Positions 1-6,088 of a stretch of 12,150 nt of DNA are shown piece by piece (positions within the stretch are counted from its first letter, which is position 1; each line of letters begins with the position of its first letter). The stretch lies in NCBI GenBank assembly GCA_900540095.1, contig UQEO01000057.1, positions 1-12,150 of the forward strand, written 5' to 3'. A program made the translations under genes and the position numbers. The DNA comes from an uncultured Collinsella sp. (GTDB taxonomy: Bacteria > Actinomycetota > Coriobacteriia > Coriobacteriales > Coriobacteriaceae). The notes under the pieces are model-generated. The model was not told the origin of the DNA. It did no database searches and saw nothing but the letters and a program-made list of their open reading frames with translations.

Positions 1-21
1 GCCAATCTGCCGTTCAATTTC

Positions 22-54
22 AAAGGCGCGACCAGAAGGTCAGCGCCTTTTCAT
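22..54 (+). terminator. Rho-independent terminator of an upstream gene outside the window
   Basis: An 8-bp stem (22-29 with 43-50, AAAGGCGC / GCGCCTTT) is continued inward by GACC/GGTC around an AGAA loop, with one extra A at 42, and is followed by T-rich sequence. The A-run on the left side means it could also work on the minus strand, downstream of the PIN toxin gene. The gene it serves on the plus strand lies to the left of the window. Confidence 0.65.
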
Positions 55-79
55 TTCACGGCACCTTGTCTCAAACGGC

Positions 80-164
80 GGGCTCTCGCTGACTTTTGTT
101 CGACCTGCGGCGCTTTGCTGGCGCGGCCCTACCTGTGGGCTCTCGCTGACTTTTGTTCGACCTG
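80..164. repeat. 28-bp direct repeat, two copies with 57-bp period
   Basis: Positions 80-107 and 137-164 are identical over 28 bases (GGGCTCTCGCTGAC, then TTTTGTTCGACCTG). The bases ACCTG(C/T)GG recur at 103, 131 and 160, which suggests a small tandem duplication with a 57-bp period. It lies between the terminator hairpin at 22-54 and the end of the PIN toxin gene. No coding potential is seen, and its function is unknown. Confidence 0.75.
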
Positions 165-180
165 TGGGGTCTTCAAATTG

Positions 181-672
181 CTAGAGCGTTGCTAAGTAAT
201 TCTTTGCGTCTTCTACGTTCATTGCTGCGACGGGCGCATGCGAACAGAGCTTGACATCGTTGGTGACCAGCAAATCTGCTTGGGAGCGTATCGCTGCCGC
301 AATGATTAAATCGTCTTCGTAATCGCTATGGAGCTCACGCTGCCTGCTCGCCATCCATATATCGCTCAGGTCACAGGGCACTGGCGTGGCAAGCTGCGAC
401 AGCACGCTAAGACAATCCCATGCAAGCGAAGTCGCCGCCACGGCGGCATCTTGGGATAGTGAGCCATGCCCTCGCCGATACCATGCCTTATGTTCACTTG
501 AAATCAAATAGAACAGATCTTTGGACGATGTCGCCGCATACAGCAAATCCACCTGCACCGTGCATGCATCGCGTAAAAACTCAATCGCCACCGAACGACC
601 ACGTCGTGAGGGAATGAAGTAATCGAGCCACACGTTAGTGTCAACCAAGATGCGCCTTGGAGCCTCACTCAT
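181..672 (-). CDS. PIN-domain toxin (VapC-like ribonuclease)
   Basis: A 163-residue protein that reads as a complete PIN domain. The N-terminus has the VDTN motif (D11) followed by W15-L16-D17. The C-terminal half has the run D118-E119-D120-D121-LIIAAA, and then LLVTND with D139. These are the acidic residues that hold the metal ion in PIN ribonucleases; an additional acidic residue probably comes from the 50-60 region (K51-D52, E60). VapC-type toxins cut tRNA or rRNA and are held inactive by a partner antitoxin. The start ATG (670-672) overlaps the stop of the upstream antitoxin gene (665-667), so the two are translationally coupled. Length and motifs look intact. The RNA target cannot be told from the sequence. 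Confidence 0.85.
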   Translation of the reverse strand: MSEAPRRILVDTNVWLDYFIPSRRGRSVAIEFLRDACTVQVDLLYAATSSKDLFYLISSEHKAWYRRGHGSLSQDAAVAATSLAWDCLSVLSQLATPVPCDLSDIWMASRQRELHSDYEDDLIIAAAIRSQADLLVTNDVKLCSHAPVAAMNVEDAKNYLATL

Positions 673-1045
673 AGAGCCAGCTCATCTCCTCGCCATAGCG
701 ATCCGCATAGGCATTCCGTTTGAGCTCTTCGTCGTCCGATGGCTGAGCCCTAACCAGATCGATTCCCGACTCACGGCAAGCGGCAGCGAACAGCTTCGAC
801 CCCTGATCCATGAGCTCGAGCTTACGTTTGGCGGCCTTTTCGCGCTCGCGCTGTTCCGCCCGGGCACGACTGGGCAGCAGAATATCCTCGAGCGCACCGG
901 GGCGATCGGCCAGCGACGCTGCAAGCTGCCAGAGCGCTCGCACCGCTTGGCTCGGCGTCATACCGGCCCTGGAGAGAGCGGCGTCCCCACTCCTTTTAAG
1001 ATCGGCATCGAGACGTACGTTGATCTGAGCGGCTGTTGTGGTCAT
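665..1045 (-). CDS. RelB/DinJ-family antitoxin
   Basis: A 126-residue protein. The N-terminal part, about residues 7-45, has the ribbon-helix-helix pattern of RelB/DinJ antitoxins: INVRLDADLK for the DNA-binding strand, then two helices including GMTPSQAVRALW. The charged C-terminal half (about 60-126, with many K, R and E) would be the toxin-wrapping part. It overlaps the PIN toxin gene by 8 bases and is first in the operon, the usual order. A strong Shine-Dalgarno (AAGGAGG on the minus strand, 1049-1056) supports the ATG at 1043-1045. RHH antitoxins usually repress their own promoter, and a palindrome over the -10 fits that. RelB/DinJ proteins are best known with RelE/YafQ toxins, so pairing with a PIN toxin is less usual. 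Confidence 0.8.
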   Translation of the reverse strand: MTTTAAQINVRLDADLKRSGDAALSRAGMTPSQAVRALWQLAASLADRPGALEDILLPSRARAEQREREKAAKRKLELMDQGSKLFAAACRESGIDLVRAQPSDDEELKRNAYADRYGEEMSWLYE

Positions 1046-1066
1046 GACCCCTCCTTAATACTTTAA

Positions 1067-1099
1067 AATTATCATAAAACTCTATGGTAAATACGTAAA
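1067..1099 (-). promoter_or_regulatory. Promoter and candidate autoregulatory operator of the toxin-antitoxin operon
   Basis: On the minus strand, TTTACG (1094-1099) and TATGAT (1071-1076) are separated by exactly 17 bases, a good sigma-70-type promoter. An imperfect palindrome with 10-base arms, 8 of 10 matching, covers the -10: 1067-1076 and 1083-1092, with a 6-base centre. Its place suggests the binding site of the RHH antitoxin. The promoter call is from the sequence; the operator role is inferred. Confidence 0.55.
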
Positions 1100-1141
1100 G
1101 CATGTATAGCAATAAATTAGTATTAGCCGTGCTCCGTGCAC

Positions 1142-1176
1142 AAAAAGCCGCCGAGGCACATTGCACCTCGGCGGCT
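1142..1176 (-). terminator. Rho-independent terminator after the M18 aminopeptidase
   Basis: A perfect 11-bp stem, 1146-1156 paired with 1166-1176 (AGCCGCCGAGG / CCTCGGCGGCT), with a 9-base loop. On the minus strand it is followed by a run of five T (complement of 1142-1146). It lies about 85 bases beyond the stop codon of the aminopeptidase gene, with a dispersed repeat in between. Confidence 0.85.
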
Positions 1177-1212
1177 ACGCATCACCAATCTAGTTCGGTT
1201 TCACCCTTTGCA

Positions 1213-1262
1213 TTTGCCCAGATAAAACCTACCAAAATGAACCTGTCCCTTTTTGGCTGGTT
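1213..1262 (-). repeat. Dispersed 50-bp repeat, copy 1
   Basis: It matches 6082-6131 at 47 of 50 positions and, in reverse orientation, 9656-9701 less closely. The core on the minus strand is AAAAAGGGACAGGTT(C/T)ATTTTGG. In the direction of the gene it starts inside the TAA stop codon of the M18 aminopeptidase gene and ends before the terminator, so it would be part of the 3' untranslated RNA. Confidence 0.85.
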
Positions 1263-2647
1263 TAGAGCTCCACGCTTTCGGCGCCGTTGATATGGAGGTC
1301 GCGCTCGTAGAAGGCGGTGAGGGCGCGGATGGCGTACATCACGTCGCGTACGCCGCCGGTCTCGTAGCTTGAGTGCATGGCCAGCTGCGGCAGGCCCACG
1401 TCCACGGCGTGCATGCTCGCCTGCATGTTCGACAGGTTACCGAGCGTGGAGCCACCCGCCATATCGCTCTTGTTGGCGAAGGCCTGCGTGGGCACGTCGG
1501 TGTCATCGCAGATGGCCTGGAACACCGCGCGGCTAAAGGCATCGGTGCAGTAGTGCTGGTTGGCGGCTTCCTTGATAACGATGCCGCCGTTGAGCACAAC
1601 CTGGTTGCGTGCATCGCACTTCTCGGCGTGGTTGGGGTGCACGGCATGTGCATTGTCGCAGCTCACGAGCATCGAGGCGGCAAGGGCGCGATGGTACGAC
1701 TCGTCGTCAAAGCCCAGCGATCCGTTGATGCGGCGCAGCGCATCGGCCAAGAACGTCGACATGGCGCCCTGCTTGGTCTCGGAGCCAACCTCCTCGTTAT
1801 CGAAGCAGCAGAAGACCGAGACGTCGTGCGCGTTCTCGGCGCCCAAAAATGCCTGTAGCGAGGTATAGGCGCAGGCCAGGTCGTCGAGCTTGGGCGTCGA
1901 GATAAACTCGTCTGCCCAGCCCCAAATGCGTGCATCCTGACGATTGACCAGGAACAGGTCGCGGCCCAGAATCTGCTCGGGCTCAACGTCCAGCTCTTCG
2001 GCAATCAGAGCATCAAAATCGCCCTGCTTAAGCTCACCGGCGCTAATGAGCGGGCACAGGTCAACGGCTCGGTTGGGAGCAAAGCCCTCATTAACGCCGC
2101 GGTTCATGTGGATGGCAAGGCTCGGGATAATAGCGACCTCGCGCTCGGTGGCAAGCAGACGGCTCTCAATACGGTCGCCCTCGCGCACCAGCACGCGGCC
2201 CGCGAGCGCCAGCGGGCGATCGAACCAGGTGTAGTCAATCATGCCGCCGTAGGCCTCGGTGTTCAGGCGCAGCGTCTCGCCCGCACCGTCAAGCTCGGGC
2301 ACAGCCTTGACCTTAAACGTCGGCGAATCGCTGTGCGACGCCGTCAGTTGAAAATGATAGTCACCGGCAACGCCGTCCTCGCCCCACGTAGCAGCCAGGT
2401 CCTCGCCCACCTTAAAGGCAACAACGCTCGAGGTGTTGCGCTGCGTGTAATAACGCTCGCCCGGCTCGATATCCCACGCCGCGTTCTCGGGCAGGTAGGT
2501 AAAGCCCGCCTCGTCGAGCTCGGCCATAATGGTCGCCGCCGTATGGAACATGCTGGGGCATGCCTCGATAAAGTCGATAAGGTCGTTGGCGGCCTCGATA
2601 TCGTCGGCCGTCACATGTGCGCGCTCGAGCGTTTCCTGATCCGTCAT
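1262..2647 (-). CDS. M18-family metallo-aminopeptidase
   Basis: A cytoplasmic two-zinc aminopeptidase of family M18 (aspartyl aminopeptidase-like), which removes N-terminal residues, often acidic, from peptides. From the start chosen here the protein has 461 residues, normal for the family. Expected metal and catalytic residues are visible: H105 in TASHSDSP, D255 in KLDDLACAY, E285-E286 in FDNEEVGS, D331 in VSCDNAHAVHPN, and H425 in QLAMHSSYE. The glycine-rich stretch DMAGGSTLGN lies before the last histidine. An upstream in-frame ATG would add 37 residues, but the ATG at 2645-2647 has a strong ribosome binding site (AAAGGGGAG, 2651-2659) and begins where family similarity would begin. It is transcribed away from the amidase gene at 2809. 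A 50-bp repeat and a terminator follow its stop codon. Confidence 0.93.
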   Translation of the reverse strand: MTDQETLERAHVTADDIEAANDLIDFIEACPSMFHTAATIMAELDEAGFTYLPENAAWDIEPGERYYTQRNTSSVVAFKVGEDLAATWGEDGVAGDYHFQLTASHSDSPTFKVKAVPELDGAGETLRLNTEAYGGMIDYTWFDRPLALAGRVLVREGDRIESRLLATEREVAIIPSLAIHMNRGVNEGFAPNRAVDLCPLISAGELKQGDFDALIAEELDVEPEQILGRDLFLVNRQDARIWGWADEFISTPKLDDLACAYTSLQAFLGAENAHDVSVFCCFDNEEVGSETKQGAMSTFLADALRRINGSLGFDDESYHRALAASMLVSCDNAHAVHPNHAEKCDARNQVVLNGGIVIKEAANQHYCTDAFSRAVFQAICDDTDVPTQAFANKSDMAGGSTLGNLSNMQASMHAVDVGLPQLAMHSSYETGGVRDVMYAIRALTAFYERDLHINGAESVEL

Positions 2648-2808
2648 GCTCTCCCCTTTCGCTGGGTTGATGGTCCCCTCCAGCATACCCCGCCACGCCA
2701 GTGCCGCACTCTTCATTCCGTGCTTAATTCCGCGCCACTCACCAAGTTGAGCCATCATGCCCGTGCACCTTTTGCGACAATTACGCTAACAGGACGAGAG
2801 GAGTCGTC
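2648..2808. other. Divergent intergenic region between the aminopeptidase and amidase genes
   Basis: 161 bases that must hold the promoters of two diverging genes. The ribosome binding sites are clear: AAAGGGGAG on the minus strand at 2651-2659 and GAGAGGAG on the plus strand just before 2809. I could not pick a convincing -35/-10 pair for either direction. Confidence 0.4.
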
Positions 2809-3894
2809 ATGAAGCCACGTAACATTGCCATCGCCTGCGGTGTCGCGGGAGTCGCCGTCGGCCTTGCCGCTGCCACCGGTATCGTTTATCACAAGCAAAT
2901 CAAGTCCGCCGCGTCGCTCAAACGCTTGACCGGCTACGCGGATAGCTATGACCTGTACGCAATCGACATCGCCTACGACTACGATCTTGATCGCATCATC
3001 GCCGCTGGCGTGCGCGACGACCAGGCCTACATCGATGCCGTGGTGGCGCAGGTGCTGCCCGGTGTGCCGGTACATGTCCAGGCGCCCCAGTTTGCCTGCA
3101 GCGCTTTTGTCGCCGTAGATGCCGAAGGCCGCGTGCGCACCGGTCGCAATTACGACTTTAAGGACGACACCTCGGCACTGCTGGTGCGCAATCACCCACG
3201 TGGCGGCTATGCCTCCATCGGGTTTGCCGCCCTTAACAACCTGGGCGATAACACTCCGCTTGACTCCGTCGCCGGACGTGCCGCCGCACTCATGGGCCCG
3301 TTTGCCCAGCTCGACGGTGTTAACGAATGCGGCGTGTCCATTGCCGTACTCACTCTGGATTCCAAGCCCTGTGACCAGGACGCGCAACGCCCCGTCATCA
3401 ATACCTCGCTCGCCATCCGTCTGGTGCTCGACCGTGCCGCCACCACGCAAGAAGCTGTCGACCTGCTTTCCGCCTACGACATGCACGCCATGGCAGGACG
3501 CGATTACCACTTCTTTATCAACGACGCCGCCGGTGACGCGCGCGTAGTAGAGTGGGATCCGCGCGATCCGGACCGTGCTTTCAAAGCGACTCCTGTACGC
3601 CAGGTTACGAACTTCTACGCCTGCTATGGCGACGAAGTGCTGCCCAACCAAAAGAATGGCGAGCTGGGCCATGGTAAAGAGCGCGCCGTCGCAATCGCCG
3701 ATGTCCTTGACGCCCATGTCGCTGCTCAGGACGAGGCAGTCACTTGGAAGGCCCTGCGCGCCGCAGCGCAAGAGCCCAATCCGGAAGACATCACCAGCAA
3801 TACGCAATGGTCGGTCGTCTTTGACAATACCGAACCCGCTGCCGCTATCACGCTGCGCCGCCACTGGGGCGACATCGATGCCTTCGCGCTGTAA
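2809..3894 (+). CDS. Membrane-anchored linear amide C-N hydrolase (choloylglycine hydrolase / Ntn family)
   Basis: A 361-residue protein. Residues about 5-26 form a hydrophobic, Gly/Ala-rich signal or anchor segment after MKPRN, so the enzyme probably acts outside the membrane. The catalytic part begins at C97 (QFACSAF). R113 and D116 in GRNYDF lie 16 and 19 residues after this cysteine, the same spacing as Cys2, Arg18 and Asp21 in bile salt hydrolases. Further family-like segments are DGVNECGVSIAV (about 169-180), a helix with SLAIRLVLDRA (about 204-214), and TQWSVVFDN (about 336-344). Such Ntn hydrolases split amide bonds of conjugated bile salts, penicillins, N-acyl amines or similar compounds; the nucleophilic cysteine is freed by cleavage before it. 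The substrate cannot be read from the sequence. The ATG has a good ribosome binding site (GAGAGGAG). It stands alone between a diverging peptidase gene and pfkA. Confidence 0.85.
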   Translation: MKPRNIAIACGVAGVAVGLAAATGIVYHKQIKSAASLKRLTGYADSYDLYAIDIAYDYDLDRIIAAGVRDDQAYIDAVVAQVLPGVPVHVQAPQFACSAFVAVDAEGRVRTGRNYDFKDDTSALLVRNHPRGGYASIGFAALNNLGDNTPLDSVAGRAAALMGPFAQLDGVNECGVSIAVLTLDSKPCDQDAQRPVINTSLAIRLVLDRAATTQEAVDLLSAYDMHAMAGRDYHFFINDAAGDARVVEWDPRDPDRAFKATPVRQVTNFYACYGDEVLPNQKNGELGHGKERAVAIADVLDAHVAAQDEAVTWKALRAAAQEPNPEDITSNTQWSVVFDNTEPAAAITLRRHWGDIDAFAL

Positions 3895-3949
3895 GGAGCT
3901 GGCACCGTCGTCCTTACGCTGGCCTGACGTTGCTTACATTTCCATACAT

Positions 3950-3996
3950 TTGAGCTAACACGTTTATCCCCGTATCAACAGTGTGCGGGGGTAAAC
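3950..3996 (+). promoter_or_regulatory. Candidate pfkA promoter with overlapping inverted repeat
   Basis: TTGAGC (3950-3955) and TATCAA (3973-3978) are 17 bases apart and could be a promoter. An inverted repeat with 11-base arms, GTTTATCCCCG (3962-3972) and CGGGGGTAAAC (3986-3996), one mismatch (G-T in RNA), centre 13 bases, covers the spacer, the -10 and the likely start of the transcript. No T-run follows, so a terminator for the amidase gene is less likely than an operator or a 5' RNA hairpin. TTATAA near 4008-4013 is another possible -10. Confidence 0.4.
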
Positions 3997-4033
3997 TTAT
4001 GCGCATGTTATAACTTGCCCGGAAGGATTCACC

Positions 4034-5113
4034 ATGCTTAGAATCGGTCTTCTTACTAGTGGCGGCGACTGCCAGGCGCTCAACGCCACCATGCGCGGCA
4101 TCGTCAAAACGCTCATGACCAATAGCAAAGAACCTATCGAGATCTACGGTTTTGAGGACGGCTACCAGGGCCTTATCTACAGCAGGTTCCGCGTCATGAC
4201 GCCCGCCGATTTTAGCGGCATCCTCACCCGCGGCGGCACCATCCTAGGCACGAGCCGTACACCGTTCAAGCGTCTGGATACCCCCGAGGCCGATGGTGTC
4301 GAGAAGGTGCCGGCGATGGTCCACACCTATCACAAGCTACAGCTCGACTGCCTGTTTATGCTGGGCGGAAACGGCTCCACCAAGACCGCCAACCGCCTGC
4401 GCGAAGAGGGCCTCAACGTTATCGCCCTGCCCAAGACCATCGATAACGACACCTGGGGCACCGAGCTGACGTTTGGCTTTACGAGCGCCATCGACGTCGC
4501 CACCAAGTGCATCGACGACATCCACACTACCGCCTCGAGCCACGGCCGCGTGTTTGTCATCGAGATCATGGGCCACAAGGTTGGCTGGATCCCGCTGTAC
4601 GCCGGCGTCGCGGGCGGTGCGGACGTTATCTTGATTCCCGAGATTCCCTACGACATGGATAACGTCATCAAGACCATTGAGCATCGCATGGAAACCGGCA
4701 GCCGCTTTACCATCGTGGCCGTCGCCGAGGGCGCCATCTCCAAGGAGGACGCGGCGCTGTCCAAGAAGGAATACAAGAAGAAGCTCGCCGAGCGCACGAG
4801 CCCGTCAATCGTGTACGACATCGCCAAGGAGATCGAGGCCAAGACCGGTCGCGAGACCCGCGTCGCCATCCCCGGCCACACGCAGCGCGGCGGCCAGCCC
4901 GATGCCCAGGACCGCATCTTTGCGACCCAGTGCGGCGTCGAGGCCGCGCTTGGCTGCCTGCGCGGCGAGTTTGGCTACATGATCGCCCTGCGCGACGGCA
5001 AGATGTGCCACATGCCGCTCGAGGAGGTCGCCGGCAAGCTCAAGTATGTCGATCCCCAGAGCGACCTGGTACGCGAGGCCAAGGCGTTGGGCATCAGCTT
5101 CGGCGACGAATAG
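4034..5113 (+). CDS. 6-phosphofructokinase
   Basis: A 359-residue cytoplasmic glycolytic enzyme that phosphorylates fructose 6-phosphate to fructose 1,6-bisphosphate. Motifs in order: LTSGGDCQALNA (8-18), GGNGSTKTANRL (111-122), PKTIDND with the catalytic aspartate D137 (133-139), VIEIMGHKVGW (175-185), ILIPEIPYD (199-207), and GHTQRGG (281-287). At the two positions that separate phosphate donors, it has glycine (G114; E. coli G104) and lysine (K134; E. coli G124). Pyrophosphate enzymes usually carry Asp plus Lys there, so ATP is the more likely donor. The usual GGD is GGN (N113), a variant I recall from a clostridial/actinobacterial subgroup. The ATG has the ribosome binding site GGAAGG (4021-4026). 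It appears to be a single-gene unit, with a palindrome over its promoter and a 97-bp hairpin after its stop. Confidence 0.95.
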   Translation: MLRIGLLTSGGDCQALNATMRGIVKTLMTNSKEPIEIYGFEDGYQGLIYSRFRVMTPADFSGILTRGGTILGTSRTPFKRLDTPEADGVEKVPAMVHTYHKLQLDCLFMLGGNGSTKTANRLREEGLNVIALPKTIDNDTWGTELTFGFTSAIDVATKCIDDIHTTASSHGRVFVIEIMGHKVGWIPLYAGVAGGADVILIPEIPYDMDNVIKTIEHRMETGSRFTIVAVAEGAISKEDAALSKKEYKKKLAERTSPSIVYDIAKEIEAKTGRETRVAIPGHTQRGGQPDAQDRIFATQCGVEAALGCLRGEFGYMIALRDGKMCHMPLEEVAGKLKYVDPQSDLVREAKALGISFGDE

Positions 5114-5136
5114 CCTCAGCCGAAATTCATCCCATC

Positions 5137-5233
5137 GGGCCCTCCGACCCCGCCCGACGTATTTCGATTTGGCTCCTCCCTTGACTCCGTCAAAGGTCGC
5201 CAATCGAAATCGTCGGGCGGGGTCGGAGGGCCC
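5137..5233. repeat. 97-bp near-perfect palindrome (long hairpin) after pfkA
   Basis: The outer arms 5137-5159 and 5211-5233 are perfectly complementary over 23 bp, starting with GGGCCC. They continue inward as 5161-5173 with 5199-5210, giving a stem of about 35 bp with only two single-base bulges (5160 and one extra T). The 25-base top contains TTGAC-TCC-GTCAA, a further small hairpin. It starts 24 bases after the pfkA stop codon. There is no T-run behind it, so it is not a classic terminator, though it could still stop transcription or protect the 3' end of the pfkA message. It could also be a mobile palindromic element. Confidence 0.85.
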
Positions 5234-5294
5234 TGCGTTTACATACTCGCCGAGGTTATTCGTCTTCTTGCTCCGGGTGCCTGGCCTGAAATTC

Positions 5295-5361
5295 AGTTGC
5301 GGTGAAATAGTTCCTGCTTAGCCCGCAAATGGCTGAATCTAGGAACTATTCCACCGCAACT
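5295..5361. repeat. 67-bp palindrome with 20-bp arms
   Basis: The arms 5295-5314 and 5342-5361 match at 19 of 20 positions (AGTTGCGGTG / CACCGCAACT at the outer ends). The 27-base middle carries a smaller inverted repeat, AGCC / GGCT, around CGCAAAT. It is unrelated in sequence to the palindromes on either side and has no T-run. Its role is unknown. Confidence 0.8.
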
Positions 5362-5413
5362 TACGAATGATCGGAGCGGCTACAGCACAAGCGTCGGCGT
5401 TCGTTTGATGGTC

Positions 5414-5574
5414 CGCCACGAAAAGGGGCTATCTACTACGTTTAACTCGATGGGGCCAACCATGACCGCCTTTTTCGAAAATCGACAGGCCTTCTACCTG
5501 CGATTTTATTTTTCGTTTTCCCGGCATAGTTGAGGGTATCCAATTAAACGTAGTAGATAGGCCCGTTTTGTGGC
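5414..5574. mobile_element. 161-bp element with 31-bp terminal inverted repeats (MITE-like)
   Basis: The ends 5414-5444 and 5544-5574 are inverted repeats that match at 28 of 31 positions, including a perfect 17-bp core (5428-5444 with 5544-5560). The next inner bases (about 5445-5467 and 5521-5543) still show weak complementarity, so the whole element is close to a palindrome. The centre is a hairpin with a T-rich tail. No open reading frame lies inside. The size and ends fit a non-autonomous miniature element, but I could not find a clear target-site duplication, so the mobile origin is inferred. Confidence 0.5.
5478..5515 (+). terminator. Terminator-like hairpin at the centre of the 161-bp element
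   Basis: AAAATCGACAGG (5478-5489) pairs with CCTGCGATTTT (5497-5507) with one bulged A and a 7-base loop. T-rich sequence follows (TTTTATTTTT). It may stop transcription coming from pfkA, or only be the centre of the palindromic element. Confidence 0.45.
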
Positions 5575-5692
5575 ATACAACCCATTCAAGCCCAATCTCG
5601 AAGGCTAAAGAGAGCCTCTCATCAACGCTTGCGAGCGAAAACCAAATAGAATGAAAGGCAAATGGAAAGCCCGTTTGACGAGCGGAGGACAT

Positions 5693-6013
5693 ATGCGCGA
5701 CGTAGCCGAAAGCGACTGGAAACTGTTTAAGAAAATGCTTCCTCAATGGCAAGAACGTTATATGGAAAAGCTCATCAGCCAGTACGTTGAGATGCTGAAC
5801 GGCGACAGTGAAGCGTCCAGTAGATTTTGGGCACTAGAAGAGCGCCTCAATCGAGACAAGCTGTCCTCAGGAGCGCTTGCAAACGACATTCGCCGCAGCA
5901 CAATGCACCGAGAGATAGCCAATTTGCTTATCGACAGCGTGATCACCCTTGACGACCTTGACGGTTTTACCGAGAACATTAAGAGTTATGCGCAACACTG
6001 GATTGGCCAGTAA
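5693..6013 (+). CDS. Conserved-looking small hypothetical protein
   Basis: A soluble, largely helical protein of 106 residues, beginning MRDVAESDWKLFKK. It is rich in charged and aromatic residues (WQERYMEKL, FWALEERL, then DDIRR-type helices and ITLDDLDGF near residue 83-91) and has no membrane segment or signal peptide. I recall small proteins with this look in Firmicutes and Actinobacteria but know no function, and none is assigned. An upstream in-frame ATG would add 14 residues, but the ATG at 5693 has GGAGG seven bases before it, so I prefer it. It stands alone, between the palindrome-filled region and the converging ABC operon. Confidence 0.7.
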   Translation: MRDVAESDWKLFKKMLPQWQERYMEKLISQYVEMLNGDSEASSRFWALEERLNRDKLSSGALANDIRRSTMHREIANLLIDSVITLDDLDGFTENIKSYAQHWIGQ

Positions 6014-6046
6014 GAGCACCGAACGACAAACATCCCCAGCAAAACG

Positions 6047-6088
6047 GGGCAAACGCCGGGCCACCTAATGGTTGTCCGGCGTTTGCCC
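6047..6088 (-). terminator. Terminator hairpin of the ABC transporter operon
   Basis: A perfect 13-bp stem, 6047-6059 with 6076-6088 (GGGCAAACGCCGG / CCGGCGTTTGCCC), and a 16-base loop that can pair further (ACC/GGT). On the minus strand the stem is followed by CGTTTT. It lies between two converging genes and may serve both, but only the minus side has the T-run. Its left edge overlaps the 50-bp repeat by a few bases. Confidence 0.7.

Noticed and set aside
1102..1290. A 62-codon plus-strand frame
   Set aside because: It runs through a terminator stem and the 50-bp repeat, and has no ribosome binding site.
2755..3864. A 369-codon open frame on the minus strand opposite the amidase gene
   Set aside because: The amidase on the plus strand has recognisable catalytic motifs and a good ribosome binding site. 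The minus frame has no family features and exists because codon bias in GC-rich genes keeps the opposite frame open.
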